DNA from: QHWK01 sp035315685
GTDB taxonomy: Bacteria; Acidobacteriota; Vicinamibacteria; Vicinamibacterales; CAVVIG01
NCBI GenBank assembly: GCA_035315685.1
Contig: DATFXR010000744.1
Span: forward strand, 1-21,915
Direction of reading: 5' to 3'
DNA: 21,915 nt
Shown: positions 1-5,952 of the stretch, piece after piece
Layout: every line of letters starts with the position of its first letter
Position numbering within the stretch: position 1 is the first letter of the stretch
Made by a program: the position numbers and the translations under genes
The notes under the pieces: generated by a model
What the model was told of the DNA's origin: nothing
Databases searched by the model: none
Seen by the model: the letters and a program-made list of their open reading frames with translations, nothing else

Positions 1-1
1 C

Positions 2-586
2 CGCGGCATAGACGTCGAGGCACTCGGGCCGACGGGCGCTGGGCTGGGCCAGACAGCGCTCGATGTCAAGATCACCGGCAACGACGTCAATCCGAACGAT
101 ACGACCGGATTCCCGCTGTATGCGATCTACGTCGGCGCCGACGCCCAGGGCAGCGGGACCTCGGGGTCGAACGTCCATGCCGAGATTCACGGAAACACGG
201 TCCCGACTTCCAGCGCGTGTGATACTCAGTGCAGCGGGAGTACCACCGGAATGATCTTCTACGAAACGGTAGACACATCCGGCCAGCCCCTGCAGGGCAC
301 GAAGACTGGCACGCTATTCCAGACCGGTGCCGGTGGTGGCGTCAGCAACGAGATCGCCACCACGAACACCGGCACCGCCGGCAAGACCTGCAGCTTCCTG
401 AATGGCGGTACGCTTACGCTGAGCGCCACTCCGCCGGTCACTGTGGCCCGTCTCTCGATGCCTCACCTCGTTCCGGCGGCGGCGATGGCTCACTCGGTCT
501 TCGCGGCCGGGCGCTCGGGCGCGCCGGCACTGACGATCGTTGCGTTCATCGCGGTTCCCGCGCGCCGCTGGTGGCGCGTGGTGTGA
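2..586 (+). CDS. C-terminal part of a secreted/surface beta-helix-like protein (5' truncated by window edge)
   Basis: The frame is open from the first bases to a TGA at 584-586, giving 194 residues of a longer protein. It is low in charge and rich in Gly, Thr, Ser and Asn. It has short recurring strand-turn elements such as ITGNDVN and IHGNTV, which resemble coils of right-handed parallel beta-helix or other repetitive surface proteins. A short Cys pair (SACDTQC) and a further Cys (GKTCSF) are present. The last about 20 residues form a weak hydrophobic stretch followed by an Arg/Trp-rich end (ARRWWRVV), which could be a sorting tail, but this is weak. The stop is only 21 bp before the first collar gene, which has its own Shine-Dalgarno site in the gap, so the two are probably co-transcribed. 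I do not recognise a named family. The role as a large surface protein is inferred from composition and context. Confidence 0.6.
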   Translation, partial: RGIDVEALGPTGAGLGQTALDVKITGNDVNPNDTTGFPLYAIYVGADAQGSGTSGSNVHAEIHGNTVPTSSACDTQCSGSTTGMIFYETVDTSGQPLQGTKTGTLFQTGAGGGVSNEIATTNTGTAGKTCSFLNGGTLTLSATPPVTVARLSMPHLVPAAAMAHSVFAAGRSGAPALTIVAFIAVPARRWWRVV

Positions 587-607
587 CGATCACTAAGGAG
601 GGCCCGG

Positions 608-1111
608 ATGGCTGAGCCGTTTTTGTCCGAGATCAGAATCATGAGCTTCAGCTTCCCGCCAAAGGGGTGGGCGCTGTGCAATGGGCAGTTGCTGCCCATC
701 AACCAGAATCAAGCGCTGTTCTCGCTGCTTGGCACGACCTACGGCGGCGACGGCCGGACCACTTTCGGGTTGCCGAACCTCCAGGGCCGCGCACCGCTTC
801 ACATGGGAAGCGGACACACGCTCGGTGAGTTGGGCGGCGAGCAGGCTCACACGCTTTCCATCTCGGAATTGCCGCAGCACGTGCACTCGCTCGCGGCGAC
901 GAGCAGCACCGGCACGCAACCGGTGCCGGTCAGTGCCCTCCCAGGTGTCGCGGCCGAACAGCCGTATCTTCCACCTGACAACAACCTGACGGCGCTCAAT
1001 CCCGCGACCATCAGCACGGTCGGTGGAAGCCAGGCGCACCTCAACATGCAGCCGTTTCTGGTACTGAATTTCTGCATCGCCCTTCAGGGCATTTTCCCGA
1101 GCCAGACCTAG
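608..1111 (+). CDS. Phage tail collar domain protein 1 (microcystin-dependent-protein-like)
   Basis: This 167-residue protein belongs to the stand-alone tail-collar group (COG4675-like, MdpB-type), which shares a fold with the collar region of phage tail fibres but is found on bacterial chromosomes. Visible hallmarks in order are an N-terminal SEIRIMSF, then GWALCNGQLLPI at about 19-30, LFSLLGTTYGGDG at about 36-48, LPNLQGRAPLHMGSG, a LGELGGEQ turn, LPQHVHS, and the C-terminal LNFCIALQGIFPSQT. Length is normal for the group. There is no signal peptide. The start is supported by AAGGAGGG at 596-601 about 7 bp upstream. It is the first of three paralogues separated by only 14 bp gaps, so the three are one operon. 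The molecular role of these proteins is unknown; an adhesive or receptor-binding fibre subunit is the usual guess by analogy with phage fibres. Confidence 0.93.
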   Translation: MAEPFLSEIRIMSFSFPPKGWALCNGQLLPINQNQALFSLLGTTYGGDGRTTFGLPNLQGRAPLHMGSGHTLGELGGEQAHTLSISELPQHVHSLAATSSTGTQPVPVSALPGVAAEQPYLPPDNNLTALNPATISTVGGSQAHLNMQPFLVLNFCIALQGIFPSQT

Positions 1112-1125
1112 CAAGGAGTCGATCG

Positions 1126-1629
1126 ATGGCACAACCTTATGTGGGCGAAATCCGGATGTTTGCCGGCAACTTCGCGCCGGCCGGCTGGATGTTCTGCGAG
1201 GGCCAGCTCCTGCCGATCTCGGAGAACGAAACCCTGTTCAATCTGATCGGAACGACCTACGGCGGCGACGGCCAGTCCACTTTCGCGCTTCCGGACCTCA
1301 GAGGGCGCGTCCCGATTCATTTCGGCAGCGGATTCACGCTCGCCGAGACGGGCGGCGTCGAAAGCGTCACGCTGACGGTGGCGCAGATGCCGGCCCACAC
1401 GCACGCCCTGCTGGCGACGACGAGCCTCGCGAATCAGACCAATCCGCTGAACAATACCTATGCCCAATCGCTGTCGGTGTCGTTCTTCAACTCGGCGGCA
1501 CCGAACGCACAGATGGCCACCAACGCCATGTCGCCGGTGGGCAGCAGCCAGCCGCATGATAATTACCAGCCCTACCTGTGCGTGGATTTCATCATTTCCC
1601 TGTTCGGGATCTTCCCGTCGCAGACGTAA
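1126..1629 (+). CDS. Phage tail collar domain protein 2 (microcystin-dependent-protein-like)
   Basis: This second paralogue also has 167 residues. It has the same frame of motifs: VGEIRMF, GWMFCEGQLLPI, LFNLIGTTYGGDG, LPDLRGRVPIHFGSG, ETGG, MPAHTHAL, PVGSSQPHDNYQPYL, and a C-terminal GIFPSQT shared with the first copy. The one clear difference is near the C-terminus. The other two copies have LNFCIA, while here the strand reads CVDFIISL, so the Cys sits four residues earlier. AAGGAG at 1112-1117 precedes the ATG. The gaps to the preceding stop (14 bp) and the next start (14 bp) are those of a tight operon. The level of divergence among the three copies suggests old duplication and retained distinct roles, for instance a hetero-oligomer; this is inference. 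Confidence 0.93.
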   Translation: MAQPYVGEIRMFAGNFAPAGWMFCEGQLLPISENETLFNLIGTTYGGDGQSTFALPDLRGRVPIHFGSGFTLAETGGVESVTLTVAQMPAHTHALLATTSLANQTNPLNNTYAQSLSVSFFNSAAPNAQMATNAMSPVGSSQPHDNYQPYLCVDFIISLFGIFPSQT

Positions 1630-1643
1630 GGAGAAGAGGCGCC

Positions 1644-2168
1644 ATGGATCCGTTTGTCGCTGAAATTCGAATCTATCCGTTCAACTTTGCGCCCAAGGGC
1701 TGGGCTTTTTGCGACGGTCAGCTCTTGCCGATCTCGCAGAACACGGCGCTGTTCTCGCTGCTCGGCACCACCTACGGCGGGGACGGCAAGTCGAACTTCG
1801 CGCTGCCGAACATGCAGGGCAATGCGCCGATGCATCCGGGTCAGGGCCCGGGGCTGTCGCTACACGATCTCGGCGAAACGGGCGGCACCCAGACAGTCAC
1901 CTTGCTCGCATCCGAAATGCCGTCGCACGCGCACAACGTGATGGCCCAGTCATCGGTCGGCAATCGCACGACGCCGGCGGGCAACGCGATCTCGCGCGTG
2001 ACGGGTTCGACTCCGTTTGTTCCGTCGTCGGCCAACCCCCCGGTCATCAGCATGGCGGCCAGCGCGATTTCACCGGCCGGCGGCGACCAGCCGCACAACA
2101 ACATGCAGCCGTATCTCACGCTCAACTTCTGCATCGCGATGCAGGGGGTGTTCCCGCCGCGCACGTAG
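1644..2168 (+). CDS. Phage tail collar domain protein 3 (microcystin-dependent-protein-like)
   Basis: This 174-residue third paralogue has VAEIRIYPF, GWAFCDGQLLPI, LFSLLGTTYGGDG, LPNMQGNAPMHPG, LGETGGTQTVTL, MPSHAHN, and the C-terminal LNFCIAMQGVFPPRT. The frame is open further upstream, but the ATG at 1644 was chosen for three reasons: AAGGAG lies about 10 bp upstream, the resulting N-terminus (MDPFVAEIR) matches those of the two preceding copies, and a longer form would overlap the end of copy 2. It has a six-residue insertion (GPGLSLH) before the LGETGG turn. It is the last gene of the collar operon. Downstream lies a family B palindromic repeat that separates it from the convergent DUF6916-like gene. 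Confidence 0.93.
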   Translation: MDPFVAEIRIYPFNFAPKGWAFCDGQLLPISQNTALFSLLGTTYGGDGKSNFALPNMQGNAPMHPGQGPGLSLHDLGETGGTQTVTLLASEMPSHAHNVMAQSSVGNRTTPAGNAISRVTGSTPFVPSSANPPVISMAASAISPAGGDQPHNNMQPYLTLNFCIAMQGVFPPRT

Positions 2169-2183
2169 TGTGCGACGTCGCGC

Positions 2184-2300
2184 GGGAAAGCAACCGCACA
2201 GGGGAAAGCAACCGCAGAGTCCGCAGAGAACGCAGAGTCTTCGGATCTCAGTCTTGAGATCTTCAATCTCTGCGAACTCTGCGATCTCCGCGGTTGCTTT
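2184..2300. repeat. Family B palindromic repeat, single unit (B1) between convergent stops
   Basis: The left arm AAAGCAACCGCAGAG starts at 2205 and is followed by further CGCAGAG iterons. The right arm, at about 2268-2300, has inverted CTCTGCG iterons and ends GCGGTTGCTTTT. The first 15 bp of the left arm (GGGAAAGCAACCGCA) are present twice, at 2184 and 2202, 18 bp apart. The loop carries its own small hairpin (GATCTCA 2244-2250 with TGAGATC 2255-2261). The right end abuts the TGA of the DUF6916-like gene at 2301-2303 with no spacer. Because it lies between convergent genes, a bidirectional terminator or RNA 3'-end role is plausible. Confidence 0.9.
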
Positions 2301-2594
2301 TCACGTGAAGACCGCCTCGTAGATCATCCCGTCTGCGTCTTTGCGGATGGGCACGAGAAAGATGTCGAGCGCACCGAACTGCGGGTGCTCGAGTCGGTAG
2401 GTCCGCTGCACGAGCGCGGGCGTGACAGGGCCACGGAAGTGCAGCGAGAACTGTTCGCGGCTGGCGGCGCCTTTGAGTCCGTTGCCCGCGACGACGGTCA
2501 ACTCGAGCGGCAGCGCGGCGTCGTCGCCGAGCCGCACCGTGAACACGCTGCCTTTGCTCGGTTCGAAACTTTCTTTGGTCAGCTTGTCGAGCAC
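2301..2594 (-). CDS. DUF6916-like small protein
   Basis: This 97-residue cytoplasmic-type protein is of unknown function. It starts LDKLTKESFEPSKGS and contains the pattern REQFSLHFRGP at about 46-56, TYRLEHPQFGALDIFLVP at about 65-82, and ends IYEAVFT. From memory of the family, this matches DUF6916, a short all-beta-looking family seen next to tail-collar genes. I chose the GTG start at 2594 because GGAGGA lies directly upstream with about 5 bp spacing; upstream residues in the same frame do not look like protein. It has no signal peptide or membrane segment. It converges on collar gene 3 and is divergent from the GNAT gene, so it could share regulation with the latter. A role as chaperone or assembly factor for the collar proteins would fit its size and place but is a guess. 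Confidence 0.78.
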   Translation of the reverse strand: MLDKLTKESFEPSKGSVFTVRLGDDAALPLELTVVAGNGLKGAASREQFSLHFRGPVTPALVQRTYRLEHPQFGALDIFLVPIRKDADGMIYEAVFT

Positions 2595-2644
2595 GTGTCC
2601 TCCGGATACACTCGCGACGGCAGTATACAAGCGGTTCCAAACCT

Positions 2645-2696
2645 GTAGGTGCTGGCTTTCAGCCCGCACTCAGGCCGCCCCAAAGGGCGGCCCTAC
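2645..2696. repeat. Cloverleaf-like REP element in divergent gap
   Basis: Outer arms GTAGG (2645-2649) and CCTAC (2692-2696) enclose two hairpins: GGCT-TTC-AGCC at 2654-2664 and the perfect GGCCGCCC-CAAA-GGGCGGCC at 2673-2692. This compact nested structure resembles REP-type elements. It lies in the 151 bp gap between the divergent DUF6916-like and GNAT genes, where a terminator is not expected. Confidence 0.6.
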
Positions 2697-2745
2697 GCCG
2701 GTTTTGAAACCGTTTCTAGAACTCAAGCACCGCGCATAGTCAGAC

Positions 2746-3273
2746 ATGTCGGACAGCGAAGCCATTCGAACCGTTGCGCCGCCCGGGTTGTCGTTGCGGC
2801 GCACGACCGACGCCGACGTCCCGTTTCTCGCGGACGTGTATGCGTCGACGCGAACCGAGGAACTGACGGCCGTGCCGTGGACCGACGAGCAGAAGGCCGC
2901 GTTTCTGCGCTGGCAGTTCGACAACCAGCACCAGTACTACCGTCAGTACTATCCCGACTGCGAATTCCTCATGGTCGAGAGGCAGTACGGGTCGACGTTG
3001 GAGCCCATTGGACGGCTCTATGTCGATCGCTGGCCGGATCAGATTCGGATTGTCGACATCGCGCTGCTCCCGGCGTATCGGGGTCATGGATTCGGCGGCG
3101 CGTTGCTGCAGTCGATCCTGGCTGAAGGAGCCGCCATCGGGAAGGCCGTCACGATTCACGTCGAGGCGAACAACCCGGCGCTCGCGCTCTATCGGCGCCT
3201 CGGCTTCCGGCACGTCGATTCGAACGGCATCTATTACCTGATGCGGTGGACGCCGAACGCGGCCGCTGTCTAA
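2746..3273 (+). CDS. GNAT family N-acetyltransferase
   Basis: This 175-residue protein would transfer an acetyl group from acetyl-CoA to an amine of an unknown acceptor. The GNAT fold is visible: an N-terminal LRRTTDADVPFLADVY at about 17-32, the central strand IGRLYVDRW at about 88-96, then IRIVDIALLPAYRGHGFGGALL at about 100-121. The last holds the R-x-x-G-x-G pyrophosphate-binding loop (R112 to G117). The conserved NNPALALYRRLGF of motif B lies at about 142-154. No Shine-Dalgarno site is obvious before the ATG. It lies beside the collar/DUF6916 genes. Either it modifies a component of that locus or it is an unrelated neighbour. A family A repeat array begins 4 bp after its stop. Confidence 0.9.
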   Translation: MSDSEAIRTVAPPGLSLRRTTDADVPFLADVYASTRTEELTAVPWTDEQKAAFLRWQFDNQHQYYRQYYPDCEFLMVERQYGSTLEPIGRLYVDRWPDQIRIVDIALLPAYRGHGFGGALLQSILAEGAAIGKAVTIHVEANNPALALYRRLGFRHVDSNGIYYLMRWTPNAAAV

Positions 3274-3276
3274 AAA

Positions 3277-3604
3277 GCGCCCACGAAGACACGAAGGCAC
3301 GAAGGATTTTCGTACAAAGAGGCTTCGTATTCTTCGTGTCTTCTTGCCTTCGTGGCGGCTCGCAATCCGACTGACGGCCGGACCCTACCGCTGCCAAAGG
3401 GCGCCCACGAAGACACGAAGGCACGAAGGATTTTCGTACAAAGAGGCTTCGTATTCTTCGTGTCTTCGTGCCTTCGTGGCGGCTCCCAATCCGACTGAAG
3501 GCCGGACCCTACCGCTGCCAAAGGGCGCCCACAAAGACACGAAGGCACGAACGGTTTCGTACAAAGAGGCTTCGTGTTCTTCGTGTTCTTCGTGTCTTCG
3601 TGGG
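3277..3604. repeat. Family A palindromic repeat array, three tandem units of 124 bp (A1-A3)
   Basis: Units begin at 3277, 3401 and 3525 (exact 124 bp period). Each has a left arm of three 8 bp iterons (CCACGAAG, ACACGAAG, GCACGAAG), a loop containing TTCGTACAAAGAGG, and a right arm of inverted iterons (CTTCGTGT, CTTCGTGC, CTTCGTGG). The spacer between units (GCCGGACCCTACCGCTGCC) is also repeated. Unit 3 is the most diverged: its left arm reads CCACAAAG and its right arm is re-phased. The array starts 4 bp after the GNAT stop. Many overlapping long open frames arise here only because the iterons lack stops. Confidence 0.95.
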
Positions 3605-3825
3605 AGGCCGTTGGCGCCGGACACGCTCGCCCCGGGCGTCACCGCAGCCGTCCTGACCGTCCACGACGGACCGTGATTGGCAGCCCGAAGGCTGCGCTAC
3701 CGGATCCTGCAACCGTTGTCGTAAGGGAGTCGTGTAGCAACGCCTCGCTCTCGGCGTTGATTACGACAAGGGCACGGACGCCGGCAAGCGGGCCAGTTCG
3801 GAGCCGCGTGAAAGGAGAGTCTCAG
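3605..3825. other. Gene-free stretch with a nested dyad upstream of the small secreted protein
   Basis: No convincing gene is seen. The stretch holds a small hairpin GCAGCC-CGAA-GGCTGC at 3680-3695. It also holds a larger nested dyad. Outer arms TTGTCGTAA (3716-3724) and TTACGACAA (3761-3769) are a perfect 9 bp match. Inner arms CAACGCC (3738-3744) and GGCGTTG (3753-3759) close an 8 base loop. The strand 5' of the inner hairpin carries a 13 base unpaired segment. No run of T follows, so it is not a standard terminator. It ends 57 bp before the start codon at 3826 and could be a structured leader, an operator or a dispersed repeat. Confidence 0.6.
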
Positions 3826-4266
3826 ATGACTGGCGAACATCGGGTCACGTTCGGGACGATCAGGAACTCACAGACGATGCGCGTCGCGCTCGTCGCGCTG
3901 ACGCTGGCCGCGACGGGACTGGCCGCCGTCGTCGGCGCGGCAAACCGGTTCGCAGTGGTTGGCGTCGAGAACGGCACGCACGTCACGATCCGCATGCATC
4001 ATCGCTGGGGCGACGGCTCGTGGACGACAGACGTGTTGCAGCCGGGCGGCAGGAAGTGGTTCTGGCAGACCTACGACTACGCCAACGAGAACCGCTCGGA
4101 CCGGTTCCACGTGCGATTCGACTCGGACCTGCACCCGGGGCAGATGTTCACCATCGACTACGACCTGAAGAAGAACGCGGCCCCGGCTCACGAATGGGAG
4201 AACGCGCACAAATACATCTTCAGGTACGACGGGAGCAGGAACTTCATCGACCTGTATCAGCAGTAG
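3826..4266 (+). CDS. Small secreted protein of unknown function
   Basis: This 146-residue protein has a hydrophobic signal segment (VALVALTLAATGLAAVVGA, about 20-38) and a likely cleavage just after it. The mature part is about 107 residues and beta-rich, with aromatic and charged residues alternating. Examples are WGDGSW, WFWQTYDY, RFHVRFDSDL, FTIDYDL, YIFRYDGSRNFIDLY. It has no Cys and no recognised catalytic motif, so a binding or structural beta-sandwich is more likely than an enzyme. The ATG at 3826 was chosen because AAGGAGAG lies 8 bp upstream. An internal ATG at 3877 would give a more compact signal peptide and is a fair alternative. The gene sits alone between two family A repeat arrays. 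I do not recognise the family. Confidence 0.8.
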   Translation: MTGEHRVTFGTIRNSQTMRVALVALTLAATGLAAVVGAANRFAVVGVENGTHVTIRMHHRWGDGSWTTDVLQPGGRKWFWQTYDYANENRSDRFHVRFDSDLHPGQMFTIDYDLKKNAAPAHEWENAHKYIFRYDGSRNFIDLYQQ

Positions 4267-4303
4267 AGTGGCGCGCACGTGCTGCATCGGCACCGGCGGT
4301 CCG

Positions 4304-4840
4304 CCACGAAGACGCGAAGGCACGAAGAATTCTCGTACAAGAAAAGCTTCGTGTTCTTCGTGTTTTCGTGCCTTCGTGGGAGGCCGCGGAGCCGGACCCT
4401 CCCGCTGCCAAAAGGCCGCCCACGAAGACGCGAAGGCACGAAGAATTCTTGTACAAGAAAAGCTTCGTGTTCTTCGTGTTTTCGTGCCTTCGTGGGAGGC
4501 CGCGGAGCCGGACCCTCCCGCTGCCGAAAGGCGCCCACGAAGACGCGAAGGCACGAAGAATTCTTTAAGTACAAAAGCTTCGTGTTCTTCGTGTTTTCGT
4601 GCCTTCGTGGGAGGCCGCGGAGCCGGACCCTCCCGCTGCCAAAAGGCGCCCACGAAGACGCGAAGGCACGAAGAATTCTTGTACAAGAAAAGCTTCGTGT
4701 TCTTCGTGTATTCGTGCCTTCGTGGGAGGCCGCGGAGCCGGACCCTCCCGCTGCCGAAAGGCGCCCACGAAGACGCGAAGGCGCGAAGAATTCTTTAAGT
4801 ACAAAAGCTTCGTGTTCTTCGTGTTTTCGTGCCTTCGTGG
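4304..4840. repeat. Family A palindromic repeat array, five tandem units of about 115 bp (A4-A8)
   Basis: Units begin at 4304, 4420, 4535, 4650 and 4765. Arms are the same iterons as in the first array, and the spacer (GCCGGACCCTCCCGCTGCC) is nearly the same too. The loops alternate. Units 1, 2 and 4 carry TCGTACAAGAAAAG or TTGTACAAGAAAAG, and units 3 and 5 carry TTTAAGTACAAAAG. The bases before each unit alternate in step (CCAAAAGG before 2 and 4, CCGAAAGG before 3 and 5). The array starts 37 bp after the stop of the small secreted protein and ends 60 bp before the PHP hydrolase start. The 634 bp gap holds no other gene. Confidence 0.95.
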
Positions 4841-4874
4841 GAGCCCGGAGCGTGCCATCGCGACCCAGCCGCGA

Positions 4875-4880
4875 TACTAT
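4875..4880 (+). promoter_or_regulatory. Possible -10 element of the PHP hydrolase gene
   Basis: TACTAT lies 20 bp before the ATG at 4901, giving a predicted leader of about 13 bases without a Shine-Dalgarno site. No good -35 hexamer is visible. This is a weak call. Confidence 0.25.
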
Positions 4881-4900
4881 CAGGGCCTCGCTCCAGCACC

Positions 4901-5935
4901 ATGATCAGGCCGCTGCTGCTGATTACCTCGCTTTCGGTGCTTGCCGCCGTCGCACTCGGCGTCCGGCCCTTCGGCACGCCGACCGTGGCGGCTCAGTCGG
5001 CGGCGCTGCGCTGGTACAAGGGCAACACCCACACCCACACGTTGAACAGCGACGGCGACAGCACGCCGGACGAGGTCGCACGATGGTACCGGGAGCACGG
5101 CTATCAGTTCCTCGTCCTCACCGACCACAACCACCTGACCCGCGTCGACGGCCTGAACTCGATTCTCGGTGCTGACGATCAATTTCTGATCGTGAAGGGC
5201 GAAGAGGTGAGCGATCGGGCCGACGGGAAGCCGATTCACATCAACGGCCTCGATGTATCCGAGCGCGTCGAGCCGCAGCACGGGTCGAGCGTCAGCGCGG
5301 TCATCCAGGCCAACGTCGACGCGATCCGGCATGCGGGCGGCATACCTCACGTCAACCACCCGAACTTCGAATGGGCGATCTCAGGCGACGATCTTCAGCG
5401 GCTCGAGCGCGAGAAGCTGTTCGAGATCTACAACGGTCATCCGCAGGTGAACAACCTCGGTGGCGGCGGCGTGCCCGCCATGGAGGAAGTGTGGGATCGA
5501 CTGCTGTCGTCGGGGAAGGAGATCTACGGCATCGCCGACGATGATGCGCACGTGTTCAAGCAGCCGGGAAACCCGAATGTCTCCGGTCCGGGAAGAGGGT
5601 GGGTCGTCGTCCGCGCAGAGCGCCTCGCACCGCGCCCGATCGTCGAGGCGCTCGAGCACGGCAACTTCTATGCGTCCACCGGTGTCGAGCTGCGCGACTA
5701 CCAGGTGACCGGCACGTCGATGACGATCACGATCCAGGAGCAGTCATTCAGCAAATACCGTGTGCAGTTCATCGGTGCCGGCGGGCGCGTCCTGAAGGAG
5801 ATCGCGTCGAGCCCGGCGACCTACACCTTCTCCAGCGACGAGCGCTACGTCCGCGCCAAGATCCTCGACTCGAACGGCCGCGTCGCCTGGATGCAGCCCG
5901 TGTTCCGTCGCGGTCAGTCCACCAGCGGGAAGTGA
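4901..5935 (+). CDS. Secreted PHP-domain metallohydrolase, CehA/McbA family
   Basis: This 344-residue protein has an N-terminal signal segment (LLLITSLSVLAAVALG, about 5-20) and then a PHP phosphoesterase domain. Metal-ligand motifs are visible in order: THTHT with H44 and H46, TDHNH with D75, H76 and H78, GEE at about 100-102, HING with H113, PHVNHPN with H150 and H153, YNGH with H180, and DDDAH with D215 and H217. The family includes the carbaryl hydrolases CehA and McbA, but most members have unknown, probably phosphoester or ester, substrates. The last about 80 residues form an extra beta-rich domain. The frame is open upstream into the repeat array. ATG 4901 was chosen because it begins the signal peptide and lies outside the repeat. 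Export points to a periplasmic role. The gene converges on the TonB-dependent receptor. Confidence 0.9.
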   Translation: MIRPLLLITSLSVLAAVALGVRPFGTPTVAAQSAALRWYKGNTHTHTLNSDGDSTPDEVARWYREHGYQFLVLTDHNHLTRVDGLNSILGADDQFLIVKGEEVSDRADGKPIHINGLDVSERVEPQHGSSVSAVIQANVDAIRHAGGIPHVNHPNFEWAISGDDLQRLEREKLFEIYNGHPQVNNLGGGGVPAMEEVWDRLLSSGKEIYGIADDDAHVFKQPGNPNVSGPGRGWVVVRAERLAPRPIVEALEHGNFYASTGVELRDYQVTGTSMTITIQEQSFSKYRVQFIGAGGRVLKEIASSPATYTFSSDERYVRAKILDSNGRVAWMQPVFRRGQSTSGK

Positions 5936-5952
5936 GCCGGACCAGCAGCGTG

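Noticed and set aside
608..2168. Prophage remnant, based on the tail-collar domains
   Set aside because: There is no other phage gene, integrase or att-like repeat. Stand-alone collar triplets are a known chromosomal arrangement.
3344..3712. Several overlapping open frames on both strands rich in RRHEDTKNTK- and LRAFVSSW-type peptides
   Set aside because: They are translations of the family A palindromes. The peptides recur exactly with the repeat period and appear on both strands, and no start signals are present.
3277..4840. CRISPR array
   Set aside because: The repeats are tandem, 115-124 bp long and internally palindromic. The spacers are identical rather than unique, and no cas genes are near.
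3868..5175. Open frames up to 298 residues covering 4257-5175 (plus) and 3868-4686 (minus)
   Set aside because: They are spurious frames through the five-unit family A array. The DNA period and palindromes explain them, and parts overlap the real genes at 3826 and 4901 in other frames.
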